Assembly: GCA_019115985.1 (NCBI GenBank)
Contig: DXCN01000009.1
Location: 1 to 33,596, forward strand
Reading direction: 5' to 3'
Length of the DNA stretch: 33,596 bases
Origin: Candidatus Rothia avicola
Lineage (GTDB): Bacteria > Actinomycetota > Actinomycetes > Actinomycetales > Micrococcaceae
Part shown: one piece after another, positions 1-8,164 of the stretch
How positions within the stretch are numbered: position 1 is the stretch's first letter
How the letters are laid out: every line of letters starts with the position of its first letter
Position numbers and translations under genes: made by a program
The notes under the pieces: model-generated
Databases searched by the model: none
What the model was told of the DNA's origin: nothing
The model's input: only the letters and a program-made list of their open reading frames with translations

Positions 1-250
1 GGTTCTCGGTGCCCTGACTTTCCTTGTACCCGGCGAAGCTAAGAGTGCCACTGTCGAACCTGTTGTTCCGGTCAGCCAAACGGTCACCGTTGTGCACGGC
101 GATACTCTCTGGAGCATCGCAGCAGATGTGGCGCCCGGTGAAGATAGTCGAGACGTCATCAATCGCATCATGCAGATTAACGACCTCACCAGTGCACAGC
201 TGGTTCCCGGTCAGGTTCTTGAGGTACCTGTCTACACCCAGTCACAGTAA
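1..250 (+). CDS. LysM domain protein, C-terminal part (5' end outside window)
   Basis: An open frame (codons from base 2) enters from the left edge and ends at TAA 248-250, giving the last 82 residues. After a short hydrophobic and spacer stretch it contains a LysM-like segment: VTVVHGDTLWSIA, then a short helix region (DVINRIMQIND), then LVPGQVLEVP. LysM domains bind the glycan strands of peptidoglycan, so the protein probably acts at the cell surface. The hydrophobic VLGALTFLV at the edge could be the end of a membrane anchor or signal segment. In related actinobacteria a LysM gene of this kind lies between lexA and hisC. lexA is not in the window, so that part is expectation. Confidence 0.8.
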   Translation, partial: VLGALTFLVPGEAKSATVEPVVPVSQTVTVVHGDTLWSIAADVAPGEDSRDVINRIMQINDLTSAQLVPGQVLEVPVYTQSQ

Positions 251-313
251 GCAAAAGAGGGGTGCCCTATGCCAGACTGCGAAACAAGAATGCGGCGTAC
301 GGGGCTAGGTCGC

Positions 314-328
314 TACACTAGGGGAGTG
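314..328 (+). promoter_or_regulatory. Possible -10 box for a leaderless hisC transcript
   Basis: TACACT (314-319) lies 6 bases before the GTG at 326. This is the spacing expected if transcription starts on the start codon. The AGGGG just before the GTG is too close (1 base) to work as a normal ribosome binding site. No convincing -35 box is visible. The leaderless reading is inferred. Confidence 0.4.
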
Positions 329-1435
329 ACCGAAACTACCACAGCACTCGAAGCCCTGCCCCTGCGCGAAGATTTGCGGGGCCGTTCACCCTACGGCGCA
401 CCCATGATTGATGTTCCGGTAACCCTCAACGTTAACGAGAATACCCACCCCATGCCGCAAGAAGTCATCGATGCCATCACGCACGATGTAGCAGAGGCTG
501 CCGTAACCCTGAACCGCTACCCCGACCGCGAGTTCGATACCCTCAGAGCAGAACTCGCAAACTACCTGGGGCATGGTCTGACCCCCGAAAACATCTGGGC
601 AGCTAACGGCTCCAACGAGATTCTCCAGCAACTCATGCAGGTCTTTGGTGGCCCCGGGCGCTCGGTCATGAGCTTCGCACCCACCTACTCTATGTACCCC
701 CTGCTGGCAGACGGCACCAATACCGCTTTTATCGCGGGTACCCGCGCAGCCGACTACTCTCTCACCGCGGCTTCAGCAGTTGAACAAATTGAAGAGCACA
801 AACCCTCTATCGTTATTCTCTGCTCACCCAATAACCCCACCGGCACCGGCCTGGGGCTAGACGTTATCGAAGCAGTCTACGATGCGGTGGCAGCCTACAA
901 CGGTATCGTCGTGGTCGATGAGGCCTACGCAGAGTTTGCCCAAGATCGCACCCAGAACGCTCTCACCCTTCTGCCTGGCCGCCCTAACCTGGTTGTCTCC
1001 CGCACTATGAGTAAGGCCTTCGCACTTGCAGGTGCCCGCCTGGGCTACTTCGCAGCAGATCCCGCTGTTGCCGACGCCGTCCGCCTGGTTCGCCTGCCCT
1101 ACCACCTCTCAGCCGTCACCCAGGCAACCGCGATTGCAGCCCTGCGCCACCGCACCCAGTTGCTGGCTAACGTCGACGATATCCGCGCCCAGCGCGACCG
1201 CATTGTGGAACACCTCACTGGCCTGGGGCTAGAACCGGCTGTATCGGATTCTAACTTTGTGTTCTTCGGCGGGCTCAAGGACGAAAAAGCTGCCTGGAAC
1301 TACCTGCTCGAACGCGGCGTCCTGGTGCGCGATAACGGAATCCCCGGCTACCTGCGCGTCACCGCCGGAACCGAAGCCGAGACCAGCGCCTTCTTAGACC
1401 ACCTCACCGACTACGTGCAGACGTTCGAGCGCTAA
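326..1435 (+). CDS. hisC: Histidinol-phosphate aminotransferase
   Basis: This is a PLP-dependent class I/II aminotransferase of 369 residues. It converts imidazole-acetol phosphate and glutamate to histidinol phosphate. Visible landmarks are AANGSNEIL (about 92-100), the substrate and cofactor stretch SPNNPTGTG (167-175), VVVDEAYAEF (195-204) and the Schiff-base lysine K230 in RTMSKAFALAGARLG. The GTG at 326 was chosen because the protein then begins like other HisC proteins; an ATG at 269 would add 19 unlikely residues. It is first in a his cluster, with hisB 54 bases downstream. Length and motifs are normal for the family. Confidence 0.95.
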   Translation: MTETTTALEALPLREDLRGRSPYGAPMIDVPVTLNVNENTHPMPQEVIDAITHDVAEAAVTLNRYPDREFDTLRAELANYLGHGLTPENIWAANGSNEILQQLMQVFGGPGRSVMSFAPTYSMYPLLADGTNTAFIAGTRAADYSLTAASAVEQIEEHKPSIVILCSPNNPTGTGLGLDVIEAVYDAVAAYNGIVVVDEAYAEFAQDRTQNALTLLPGRPNLVVSRTMSKAFALAGARLGYFAADPAVADAVRLVRLPYHLSAVTQATAIAALRHRTQLLANVDDIRAQRDRIVEHLTGLGLEPAVSDSNFVFFGGLKDEKAAWNYLLERGVLVRDNGIPGYLRVTAGTEAETSAFLDHLTDYVQTFER

Positions 1436-1489
1436 GCGCAGCACGTAGCCCCATCAAGACCAGCAGATACCTTAGAAAAAGAGACAGAC

Positions 1490-2122
1490 ATGGCAGTACC
1501 TACTGAATCATCCACCGGCATCGGCCCTCGCATCGCAAAGATGGAGCGGGCAACCAGCGAGTCGTCCGTCAGCGTCGAAATTAACCTCGACGGCACCGGC
1601 GTATCAGACATCGACACCGGTGTGCCCTTCTACGACCACATGCTCACCGCCCTCTCTAAGCACTCTCTGATTGATACGACCATCAAGTGCTCTGGCGATA
1701 CCCACATCGATGTGCACCACACCGTTGAAGATACCGGCATCGTGCTGGGCGAGGTGCTCCGCCAGGCATTGGGCGATAAGGCCGGCATCCGCCGCTTCGG
1801 TACTGCCACCGTGCCCCTTGATGAAGCTCTGGCCTCTGCCGTGGTCGATATTTCTGGCCGCCCCTACCTGGTCCACACCGGTGAGCCCGAAGGCTTCGAA
1901 TACCACCTCATCGGTGGGCACTTCACCGGGTCAATGGTGCGCCACGTCTTTGAGGCCTTTGCCTATCATGCCGGTATCTGCCTGCACATCACCCTGCTAG
2001 GCGGGCGCGACCCCCACCATATCGCTGAAGCCCAGTTCAAGGCTCTCGCCCGCGCCCTGCGTCAGGCAGTAGAGCCCGACCCTCGCCACGCCGGTATCCC
2101 CTCGACCAAGGGAGCTCTCTAA
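1490..2122 (+). CDS. hisB: Imidazoleglycerol-phosphate dehydratase
   Basis: This protein (210 residues) is a monofunctional HisB, which removes water from imidazoleglycerol phosphate to give imidazole-acetol phosphate. The metal-binding histidine motifs are clear: [14 protein letters not shown] in the first half and [20 protein letters not shown] near the C-terminus. MLTALSKHS and FYDHM are also family-typical. There is no fused phosphatase domain. The ATG at 1490 follows a purine-rich AAAAAGAGA. The TAA overlaps the hisH ATG (TAATG), so the two genes are probably translationally coupled. Confidence 0.96.
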   Translation: MAVPTESSTGIGPRIAKMERATSESSVSVEINLDGTGVSDIDTGVPFYDHMLTALSKHSLIDTTIKCSGDTHIDVHHTVEDTGIVLGEVLRQALGDKAGIRRFGTATVPLDEALASAVVDISGRPYLVHTGEPEGFEYHLIGGHFTGSMVRHVFEAFAYHAGICLHITLLGGRDPHHIAEAQFKALARALRQAVEPDPRHAGIPSTKGAL

Positions 2123-2802
2123 TGAGCGAGACTCTACAGCAGAAGCCCACCGTCACCGTCCTTGACTACGGGGCAGGGAACGTGCGCTCAGCCGTCCGCG
2201 CCCTTGAAGAAGCTGGCGCCCACGTGGTGCTGTCCCGCAAGGAATCAGACGTGCTGGGTGCAGACGGCCTAGTCGTGCCTGGCGTAGGTGCTTTCAAGGC
2301 TGTGATGGACGGGCTCAGGGAGGCGGACGCTATCCGCATGATTGGCAGGCGCGTTGCGGGCGGACGCCCCGTACTCGGCATCTGCGTGGGCCTACAGGTC
2401 ATGTTCGAAAAAGGCGTTGAGCACGGAGCCGAAGCCGACGGCCTGGGCGAGTGGCCCGGTACCGTTGAAAAGCTCAAAGCTGAGGTCGTGCCCCACATGG
2501 GGTGGAATACCGTCCGCCCACCTGAGGGGTCCACGCTCTTTGCCGGTATTGAGAACGAACGCTTCTACTTTGTGCACTCCTACGGGGTTCAAGAATGGAC
2601 CTTCGACCAGAACAACGAAGCCATGCTGCCACCCCAGGTCACCTGGGCTAACCACGGCGGTGACTTCATCGCGGCGGTCGAAAACGGGCCCCTAGCTGCC
2701 ACCCAGTTCCACCCCGAGAAGTCGGGTGAGGCCGGCATCCGCCTGCTCAAGAACTGGATTAACTCCCTGCCCGTCACCGGGCGTCTAGACGGGGCGAAGT
2801 AG
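2122..2802 (+). CDS. hisH: Imidazole glycerol phosphate synthase, glutaminase subunit
   Basis: This class I glutamine amidotransferase of 226 residues supplies ammonia to HisF for ring closure. The catalytic triad is visible: nucleophile C88 in [11 protein letters not shown], and H197 and E199 in [10 protein letters not shown]. The oxyanion strand PGVGAF lies near residue 53-58. Its start overlaps the hisB stop by one base. The partner hisF is not in this window, so the synthase is completed by a gene elsewhere. No unusual features were seen. Confidence 0.95.
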   Translation: MSETLQQKPTVTVLDYGAGNVRSAVRALEEAGAHVVLSRKESDVLGADGLVVPGVGAFKAVMDGLREADAIRMIGRRVAGGRPVLGICVGLQVMFEKGVEHGAEADGLGEWPGTVEKLKAEVVPHMGWNTVRPPEGSTLFAGIENERFYFVHSYGVQEWTFDQNNEAMLPPQVTWANHGGDFIAAVENGPLAATQFHPEKSGEAGIRLLKNWINSLPVTGRLDGAK

Positions 2803-2805
2803 GGT

Positions 2806-2976
2806 ATGTCAGCTACAACGTCCGGACTACTGCTCATGACCGTAGGCATGATGTTCATCGGTGGAGCCTACTCCTTCTACAAGCAAAAAATTACCTGGGT
2901 GGCCCAGCTCGTACTGCTGCTGGTGGGCCTAGCCTTTGCCGGCTACGGCCTGTACGTCGTGATGAACTACAGTTAG
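2806..2976 (+). CDS. Small two-span membrane protein inside the his operon
   Basis: A short ORF of 56 residues starts only 3 bases after the hisH stop. It reads [20 protein letters not shown], a short polar loop with YKQKITW, then a second hydrophobic stretch [20 protein letters not shown]. This predicts two membrane helices (about 7-23 and 33-52) with a tight basic turn. Its placement between hisH and hisA with no promoter suggests co-transcription with the his genes. I do not recognise a function. A small membrane ORF at this place is, from memory, common in Micrococcaceae. Upstream AGTAGGGT gives a weak ribosome site, and coupling to hisH is likely. Confidence 0.72.
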   Translation: MSATTSGLLLMTVGMMFIGGAYSFYKQKITWVAQLVLLLVGLAFAGYGLYVVMNYS

Positions 2977-3028
2977 CCCGCCGCCCCTAAACCTAGATTT
3001 TTACCTTCATACTCCCAAGGAGATAACA

Positions 3029-3760
3029 ATGACTGATCGCCTCGAACTGCTGCCCGCAGTCGACGTAGCCAACGGCCAGGCCGTGCGCCTGGTGCAGGGC
3101 GAAGCTGGATCGGAAACCAACTACGGTTCCCCCGTCGAAGCTGCCCTAGAGTGGCAGAATGCCGGTGCTGAGTGGCTGCACCTGGTTGACCTCGACGCTG
3201 CCTTTGGCCGCGGCGATAACATCGAGATTCTGACTGAGGTAGCTCAGGAACTTTCCATCAAGATTGAGATGTCGGGCGGCATCCGCGACGACGAATCGCT
3301 GGAACGGGCCCTGTCTCTCAACCCCGCTCGCATCAACCTGGGCACCGCTGCCCTCGAAAACCCCGAGTGGACCCGCAAGGTCATTGCCGAGCACGGCGAT
3401 GTTATCGCTGTTGGGCTGGATGTCCGCGGGGACGTACTGGCCGCCCGCGGCTGGACCAAAGAAGGTGGCAACCTCTGGGAGGTTCTCGACCGCCTGAACG
3501 ACGACGGCTGCGCCCGCTACGTCGTCACCGACGTCACCAAGGACGGCACCCTGCAGGGCCCCAACCTGGAGCTTCTGCGCAAGGTTGCTGAACGCACCGA
3601 TAAGCCGGTGGTTGCCTCTGGCGGTATCGCCACCCTGGACGACATCGCAGCCCTGCGTACCATGGTGCCCCACGGAGTTGAGGGCGCTATCACCGGCAAG
3701 GCCCTCTACGCCGGCAAATTCACCCTTGCCCAGGCACTCGACGTCGCAGGCCGCCCCTAG
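3029..3760 (+). CDS. hisA: ProFAR isomerase, HisA/PriA type (likely bifunctional His/Trp)
   Basis: This (beta/alpha)8 barrel of 243 residues carries out the Amadori isomerisation of ProFAR to PRFAR in histidine synthesis. The general base D12 ([15 protein letters not shown]) and the second catalytic aspartate D172 in [13 protein letters not shown] are present. The phosphate-binding stretches SGGIRDD (82-88) and [10 protein letters not shown] also fit. Many actinobacteria use one enzyme, PriA, for both HisA and TrpF reactions. The RGW at 140-142 matches the Arg/Trp pair used by PriA for the tryptophan substrate, so dual activity is likely but inferred. It has a strong AAGGAG site 8 bases before the ATG, and it overlaps the next gene by one base. 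Confidence 0.93.
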   Translation: MTDRLELLPAVDVANGQAVRLVQGEAGSETNYGSPVEAALEWQNAGAEWLHLVDLDAAFGRGDNIEILTEVAQELSIKIEMSGGIRDDESLERALSLNPARINLGTAALENPEWTRKVIAEHGDVIAVGLDVRGDVLAARGWTKEGGNLWEVLDRLNDDGCARYVVTDVTKDGTLQGPNLELLRKVAERTDKPVVASGGIATLDDIAALRTMVPHGVEGAITGKALYAGKFTLAQALDVAGRP

Positions 3761-4680
3761 TGACAGACTTTTCAGATCGCGTGCACCGCGCCCACACCCA
3801 CGGGCACGGTAACCCCGGAGACCCCAGTGCACCCCGCCGGGAACTCCCCGCACATATTGCTGCCCAGCTGGCGTCCGCCGGCCAAAAAACCGATACCGGC
3901 GGGCAGCCCTGGGAAGGACGCAACCTGGGGGAGGGCACCAGCCATACCCACCAGTTCCCCGGCGATGACGGCAGAACCGACCCTGCCCTACAAAAAGTTC
4001 TCGATGCTTTTGCCGCGGGTGAAGTCGATGAAGTTGCCGTGGTCGATGCCCTGCGCTCCGTGCGTATCTTTGCCCCGGTCGTAGCCCAGCTATCTCAAGC
4101 GGAAATCACCGAGCACGGCCTGGTATCAGACAAAGAATCGGATATGGCGCTGGTGAGTATCCAGGCTCCGGACGGACGCCGCGCCCTCCCCGTCTTTACC
4201 AACGTAGACGCCCTCACCACCTGGCACGACCTAGCCCGCCCGGTTGCCGCAGATATGCGGAAAACCGCCCTTTCAGCCGTTGAAGACGAGAACCAGCTGA
4301 TTGTGGTAAACCCAGGCGCCGACCTCACCTTTGTTGTGCGCCGCCCCGCTTTCTGGGCAATCGCCAAGGGAGAAGAATGGGTGCCCTCCTACCGCAACCC
4401 CCGGGTCGCCGAAGAGCTCAGCAACATTGCAGCGCCCCTATCTGCCGTGGTTGCGGTTGAAGCAGGCCCCGGCACCGGCGTGTACTCGCAGACCGCGAGT
4501 GGACGTGTGCTGGCAGGTGGTGGGCACGGGCCAGAGCTGAAAATCATGCTCAAACTCCGCCCAGGCCTTACCCAGGAACAGGTCAACCAGACCGTGCAGA
4601 CCTTCCAGCAAGGGCTCGCCCTCAACCAGGTCATTGCCGAGCAAGCTGACTCAGTGCAGATCGCCTTGGCCTCAGCCTAG
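3760..4680 (+). CDS. SseB family protein
   Basis: This protein of 306 residues starts at GTG 3760, overlapping the hisA stop (TAGTG). The first about 70 residues are polar, rich in His, Gly and Pro, and probably disordered. The middle part (about 75-240) fits the SseB N-terminal domain: DPALQKVLDAFAAGE, FAPVVAQ, MALVSIQAPDGRRALPVFTN and LIVNPG-type segments. A SseB-like gene after priA is a recurring arrangement in Micrococcaceae. The cellular role in actinobacteria is not established. It ends convergently with the DUF1844 gene, the two stop codons overlapping in CTAG. Confidence 0.8.
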   Translation: MTDFSDRVHRAHTHGHGNPGDPSAPRRELPAHIAAQLASAGQKTDTGGQPWEGRNLGEGTSHTHQFPGDDGRTDPALQKVLDAFAAGEVDEVAVVDALRSVRIFAPVVAQLSQAEITEHGLVSDKESDMALVSIQAPDGRRALPVFTNVDALTTWHDLARPVAADMRKTALSAVEDENQLIVVNPGADLTFVVRRPAFWAIAKGEEWVPSYRNPRVAEELSNIAAPLSAVVAVEAGPGTGVYSQTASGRVLAGGGHGPELKIMLKLRPGLTQEQVNQTVQTFQQGLALNQVIAEQADSVQIALASA

Positions 4681-5096
4681 AAAACCGGCCCGGTGAACTT
4701 CTCGCCGGGCCCCTTACCGGGGGCGTCCGGGTAGGGGGAAGCCTCACGGAAGGCCAGCTGGAGAGAACGCAGGCCGTCACGCAGGGGAGCGGCGTGCTGG
4801 GAACCAATCTCGGGTGCCGCAGCGGTAACAAAACCTGCCAGGGCGGTAATCAGCTTGCGGGCCTCATCAAGGTCTTTGAGGTCTTCGGCGTTCTCTTCAG
4901 CAGCCAGGCCGCATTTGACGGCAGCAGCGCTCATCAGGTGAACAGCAGCGGTTGTAATCACCTCAACCGCGGGAACCTCAGCGATATCGCGCATCTGGGC
5001 GTTAACTTCTTCAACCTGCTCGGCAGTCAGGCCTTCAGGCAGCGCCTCGCCAGGCTCAGCGGAATCTTCAAAACGGTAGCTAGTTTCGTTGCTCAT
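4677..5096 (-). CDS. DUF1844 family protein
   Basis: This protein of 139 residues is read leftward. It starts MSNETSYRFEDS and has an acidic N-terminal third. A helical core follows: VPAVEVITTAAVHLMSAAAV, then KDLDEARKLITALAGFV, which is the pattern I associate with DUF1844. The C-terminus is Pro/Gly-rich (PYPDAPGKGPGEKFTGPVF). Function is unknown. It sits convergent to the SseB gene and divergent from the infC leader, a neighbourhood common in related genomes. Confidence 0.82.
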   Translation of the reverse strand: MSNETSYRFEDSAEPGEALPEGLTAEQVEEVNAQMRDIAEVPAVEVITTAAVHLMSAAAVKCGLAAEENAEDLKDLDEARKLITALAGFVTAAAPEIGSQHAAPLRDGLRSLQLAFREASPYPDAPGKGPGEKFTGPVF

Positions 5097-5465
5097 GGTT
5101 ACTAGAATCTCACACCAACCCCACCGAGCGTGAATTGCCCGTCACACTCAATCCGACCACCGGCGTCCGCCCCAAGAAAAACAGCCAAAACCCTTGAAAA
5201 ACCGCCTCTGACCCAGTAATGTTAAGAGCTGTTTGCAAGTGGAACTTAAGTTCTCACCCGCTGCCGCCAAATCTGGCGACCGGGTCAGCCCCAGGCTCCC
5301 GCGAGGGAAAGCTTCGAAGGCTCACAGCGCCGACTACCGGCGTCCGCACCTTCACCCTGGGTAGGTAACCTAAGCCTCCGCTTGCCAAGCCGCAACCGGG
5401 GGCTTTTTCAACCCCCACAGAAATTCACGGGGGACACCCCCACCACAAGCAACAGGAGCTTTGTC
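5097..5465 (+). other. infC upstream region and long mRNA leader
   Basis: These 369 bases between the DUF1844 gene and infC hold no convincing gene. They contain a promoter at 5194-5222, then about 237 bases of likely leader RNA. Near the 3' end AAGCC (5384-5388) can pair with GGCTT (5400-5404) just before a T-run, an attenuator-like shape. GGGGG and CCCCC blocks flank the same T-run. Leaders of infC-rpmI-rplT operons are often regulated by IF-3 or L20, so regulation here is plausible but not proven. Two copies of GGCGTCCGC (5162, 5339) also lie here. Confidence 0.5.
5194..5222 (+). promoter_or_regulatory. Probable infC operon promoter
   Basis: TTGAAA (5194-5199) and TAATGT (5217-5222) are separated by exactly 17 bases. 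The -35 matches 5 of 6 consensus bases and the -10 keeps T1, A2 and T6. Transcription would begin near 5229. Confidence 0.5.
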
Positions 5466-6116
5466 ATTAGCGATCCACGCATCAACGACCGCATTCGCGT
5501 TCCGGAAGTTCGACTCGTCGGCCCCGGCGGTGAACAGGTCGGTATTGTCCGCGTAGAAGATGCACTGCGTCTTGCTCAGGAATCTAACCTCGACCTGGTT
5601 GAGGTTGCTCCCAACGCTAAGCCGCCTGTGTGCAAGCTTATGGACTTCGGCAAGTACAAGTACGAAGCCGCAGTCAAGGCACGTGAATCTCGAAAGAAGC
5701 AGGTCAACGCTTCTTTGAAGGAAATCCGTTTCCGCCTCAAGATTGATACCCATGACTACGAAACCAAGGTCGGGCACGCACGTCGCTTCCTGGCCGGCGG
5801 TGACAAGGTCAAGGCTATGATTCAGTTCCGTGGTCGTGAACAGCAGCGCCCCGAGATGGGTGTGCGTCTGCTTGAACGCATGGCCAACGACCTGACCGAG
5901 GTTGGTACCGTAGAGTCTAACCCCCGCGTCGACGGTCGCAACATGGTGATGGTTCTTGCCCCGCTTCGCGGCAAGCAGGAAGCCCGCCGTGAGAGCCAGA
6001 AGTCAGGTGGCCGCAAGGGTCGCGAACGCGTCAACACCACTGAGGCAACCCCTGTAACTAACTCCCTGGCAGATGCAATGCCCGAGGAGCTCAAGGCACA
6101 GGCGTCAGCCGAATAG
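5466..6116 (+). CDS. infC: Translation initiation factor IF-3, AUU start codon
   Basis: IF-3 binds the 30S subunit, keeps it free of 50S and checks the start codon. The sequence begins [19 protein letters not shown]. It carries the N-domain, the lysine-rich linker ([14 protein letters not shown]) and the C-domain ([32 protein letters not shown]), plus a basic and acidic tail. I place the start at ATT 5466: AGGAG (5454-5458) lies 7 bases upstream and no ATG, GTG or TTG is available there in frame. This gives 216 residues. An ATG at 5382 would add 28 atypical residues. An AUU start is the classic device for IF-3 self-control, so autoregulation is likely. Confidence 0.93.
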   Translation: MSDPRINDRIRVPEVRLVGPGGEQVGIVRVEDALRLAQESNLDLVEVAPNAKPPVCKLMDFGKYKYEAAVKARESRKKQVNASLKEIRFRLKIDTHDYETKVGHARRFLAGGDKVKAMIQFRGREQQRPEMGVRLLERMANDLTEVGTVESNPRVDGRNMVMVLAPLRGKQEARRESQKSGGRKGRERVNTTEATPVTNSLADAMPEELKAQASAE

Positions 6117-6212
6117 GAGCTGTTTAGACAACCAGGCGCGGGCTCGTGTAGGGTTTCGTGCTTGGTCGTCGTTCGCTTACCGCTGTTTTTATTGAAAGAT
6201 AAGGGCAACGGT

Positions 6213-6295
6213 GGGCGGGCAGAACACCCTTAAAACTTCCCCGCCCGCCGGGGACGTTGAGTTTTTCAGTTCCTCACCCCGTAACCGGGGCGAGG
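6213..6295 (+). promoter_or_regulatory. Paired hairpins between infC and rpmI
   Basis: The 203-base gap before rpmI contains GGCGGGC (6214-6220) facing GCCCGCC (6243-6249). A second hairpin follows, CCTCACCCCG (6272-6281) with CGGGG and GAGG (6286-6295), which ends 7 bases before the rpmI ribosome site. They could control rpmI-rplT (for example through L20) or mark processing. There is no T-run typical of a terminator after the second hairpin. Confidence 0.4.
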
Positions 6296-6319
6296 GTAGA
6301 ACGTAAGGAGAATCGGCTC

Positions 6320-6514
6320 ATGCCGAAGCAGAAGACCCACTCTGGTGCTAAGAAGCGCTTCAAGCTCACCGGTACTGGCAAGGTTAAGCGCCAGCAGGCC
6401 AACCGCCGCCACTACCTTGAGCACAAGTCCTCCCGTCTGACCCGTCGTCTGGCTTCTGACCAGATCGTAACCGGCGGTCAGGCTAAGGTCATCAAGAAGA
6501 TGCTGGGCAAGTAA
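6320..6514 (+). CDS. rpmI: 50S ribosomal protein L35
   Basis: This protein of 64 residues begins [20 protein letters not shown] and ends [11 protein letters not shown], typical bL35 throughout. It is very basic, as expected for an rRNA-binding protein of the large subunit. The ATG at 6320 was chosen over an upstream ATG at 6257 because AAGGAG (6304-6309) precedes it and L35 proteins start MPK. It sits between infC and rplT in the standard order. Confidence 0.97.
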   Translation: MPKQKTHSGAKKRFKLTGTGKVKRQQANRRHYLEHKSSRLTRRLASDQIVTGGQAKVIKKMLGK

Positions 6515-6629
6515 GCTCCTTCTTTTTGAAGCTTCGCCCCGCAAGGGCGCACCAAAAGTAGATATTTTCTCTCCTGCACCAGCGCTAGAGTTTTTAGCTG
6601 GGTAGGACACAAGACGTTAGGAGACACAC

Positions 6630-7013
6630 GTGGCACGTGTGAAGCGCGCGGTTAACGCGCACAAGAAGCGCCGAGTAATCCTTGATCGTGCATCAGGCTA
6701 CCGTGGCCAGCGTTCACGCCTTTACCGTAAGGCTAAGGAACAGGTCACTCACTCACTGGTATACAGCTACGACCACCGTCGTAAGAAGAAGGGCGACTTC
6801 CGTCGTCTCTGGATCCAGCGTATCAACGCAGCTGCACGCGCTGAGGGCCTGACCTACAACCGCTTCATCCAGGGCCTGAAGGCTGCTGAGGTTGAGGTTG
6901 ACCGTCGTATGCTGGCTGAGCTGGCTGTTAACGAGCCTGCTGCTTTCTCAGCTCTGGTTGAAATCGCTAAGAACAACCTGCCTGAGGACACTTCAGCTCC
7001 CAAGGCTGCCTAA
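6630..7013 (+). CDS. rplT: 50S ribosomal protein L20
   Basis: This bL20 protein has 127 residues. It starts at GTG 6630 with AGGAG 9 bases upstream. Family landmarks are [54 protein letters not shown] and [12 protein letters not shown]20 is needed for early 50S assembly and represses its own operon in some bacteria by binding leader RNA. The C-terminal tail ([13 protein letters not shown]) is slightly acidic. A strong nested terminator follows directly. Confidence 0.97.
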   Translation: MARVKRAVNAHKKRRVILDRASGYRGQRSRLYRKAKEQVTHSLVYSYDHRRKKKGDFRRLWIQRINAAARAEGLTYNRFIQGLKAAEVEVDRRMLAELAVNEPAAFSALVEIAKNNLPEDTSAPKAA

Positions 7014-7033
7014 ATCTTTTTAGGTTTGTCTTT

Positions 7034-7118
7034 CCCCACCGAGCAGGTGGGGTGCGGACGCCGCCTTCCGCTTTCCTGCCCCCTGGGCAGGGGAGTGAGG
7101 GGCGGCGTCCTTGTATTT
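7034..7118 (+). terminator. Compound terminator of the infC-rpmI-rplT operon
   Basis: A first hairpin CCCCACC/GGTGGGG (7034-7052) is followed by a nested one. The outer arms are GGACGCCGCC (7056-7065) and GGCGGCGTCC (7101-7110). Inside sits CCTGCCC (7075-7081) with GGGCAGG (7085-7091). TTGTATTT follows. The outer stem carries the repeated GGCGTCC motif and resembles the terminator after helD. Confidence 0.85.
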
Positions 7119-7396
7119 AATGCGGTATCTGTTGGGGCTGGAGCGTCGGGCACGCAGCGAACGCCCACCAGATTCTCGCAGTGTCTACGCTTAAGGTGGA
7201 CGTAGCGAGAGTCTGGTGGACAGTCAGATTGTGCATGCGGACGTCCGTGAGCGTGAAACGCGGCCTACACCAGTTCATGGTTCCCAGGGTCGGCTGAAAC
7301 CGGTGCAGGTAAGCCCACCCTGCTTTTCGTATGTGGGCGGACGGCGGCGGGGTGGGCTTCTGCGCTACCTGAAGTGTGCGGTGGGCTGGGATTTCG
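7119..7396. other. Intergenic stretch with two long inverted repeats, no gene seen
   Basis: No credible coding frame was found. It contains an imperfect 55-bp palindrome (7165-7219) and a hairpin with 10-bp arms AAGCCCACCC (7311-7320) and GGGTGGGCTT (7350-7359), extended by CAGGT/ACCTG (7306-7310, 7367-7371). The second may end the leftward nitroreductase transcript, but no T-run follows it on that strand. Confidence 0.55.
7165..7219. repeat. Palindromic element, 15-bp arms
   Basis: CCACCAGATTCTCGC (7165-7179) pairs with GCGAGAGTCTGGTGG (7205-7219) with one G-T wobble. Inside, CTACG (7185-7189) pairs with CGTAG (7201-7205) as an alternative inner stem. The CAGATTCTCGC arm resembles the CAGATATTTCGC arm of the argB-argD element. 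Confidence 0.6.
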
Positions 7397-8062
7397 CTAG
7401 TTGATCCAGGTAATGACCTCTTCGGTGGGCTTGCGGGTCTGGGGCCAGGAGAGTTCTTCTAAACGGTAGCCGAGGGCGAGCATGCTGGCGATGCCTTCGA
7501 TCGCGGGGTCGATGATGCCGTGTTCAGCCAGCAGGGCGTTGACCTTATCGACGTTGAAACCTTCAATGGGGCAGGAGTCAACGCCGATGAGTGCGGCTGC
7601 GGTCATCATATTGCGCAGGGCGATGTAGGTTTGCTTTGCGGCCCAGTCGAAGAGGGCGCGGTCGGTGGTGAGTCCCATGTCGTTGACCTGGAAGCTCTTG
7701 TAGGTTTCGAGGGCTTTAGCGTGGTCTTCGGGGGAGAGGTTACGGGAGGCAAGTGATGCCTGCATGTGGGGGCCATCGTGCTGCATGTTGCGGTTGGCTA
7801 GGAGCAGGATGAAGTGGCTTGCGCCGCCAAGCTGGCGGGCTGCACCCCAGCTAAAGGGCTTGAGCGCTTCACGGATTTCGGGGTTCTGAAGGACGACGAA
7901 ACGCCAACCCTGGGCGCCGACGGAGCTGGGGGAGAGACGGGCGGTTTCGAGGATGTAGTTGATGTCGTCGTCGCTGATTTTCTTCTCGGGGTCGAAGAAC
8001 TTGATGGCGCGGCGGCGGTGGGCGGCGTCGAGGACGAGCTGCTTGATGTCTTGGTTCTGCAC
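7397..8062 (-). CDS. Nitroreductase family NAD(P)H-dependent oxidoreductase
   Basis: This FMN-dependent nitroreductase-type protein has 221 residues and starts at GTG 8062, preceded by GAAAGGT. Early landmarks are HRRRAIKFFDPEKKISDDD and ETARLSPSSVGAQGWRFVVL, the flavin phosphate-binding and substrate region. DWAAKQTYIALRNMMTAAAL and DSCPIEGFN follow, then LALGY near the C-terminus. Such enzymes reduce nitro-aromatics or quinones; the natural substrate cannot be told from sequence. It stands alone between repeats and a toxin-antitoxin pair. Confidence 0.85.
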   Translation of the reverse strand: MQNQDIKQLVLDAAHRRRAIKFFDPEKKISDDDINYILETARLSPSSVGAQGWRFVVLQNPEIREALKPFSWGAARQLGGASHFILLLANRNMQHDGPHMQASLASRNLSPEDHAKALETYKSFQVNDMGLTTDRALFDWAAKQTYIALRNMMTAAALIGVDSCPIEGFNVDKVNALLAEHGIIDPAIEGIASMLALGYRLEELSWPQTRKPTEEVITWIN

Positions 8063-8164
8063 GGGCTGTACCTTTCGTGATAGGCAGAGGATTGCTTCAG
8101 GGGCAACAAGCGAGAGAGTAGAGTTATTCCGGACTGTAGGTAAAATAGGAAGCTCATTTGCGAG

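Noticed and set aside
7119..7396. Transposon remnant with terminal inverted repeats
   Set aside because: The arms are close together, no transposase fragment is present and no target duplication was seen; described only as a palindrome.
7216..7404. 62-residue rightward ORF after the rplT terminator
   Set aside because: It runs across one arm of a palindrome and a hairpin, has no ribosome site and has no protein-like composition.
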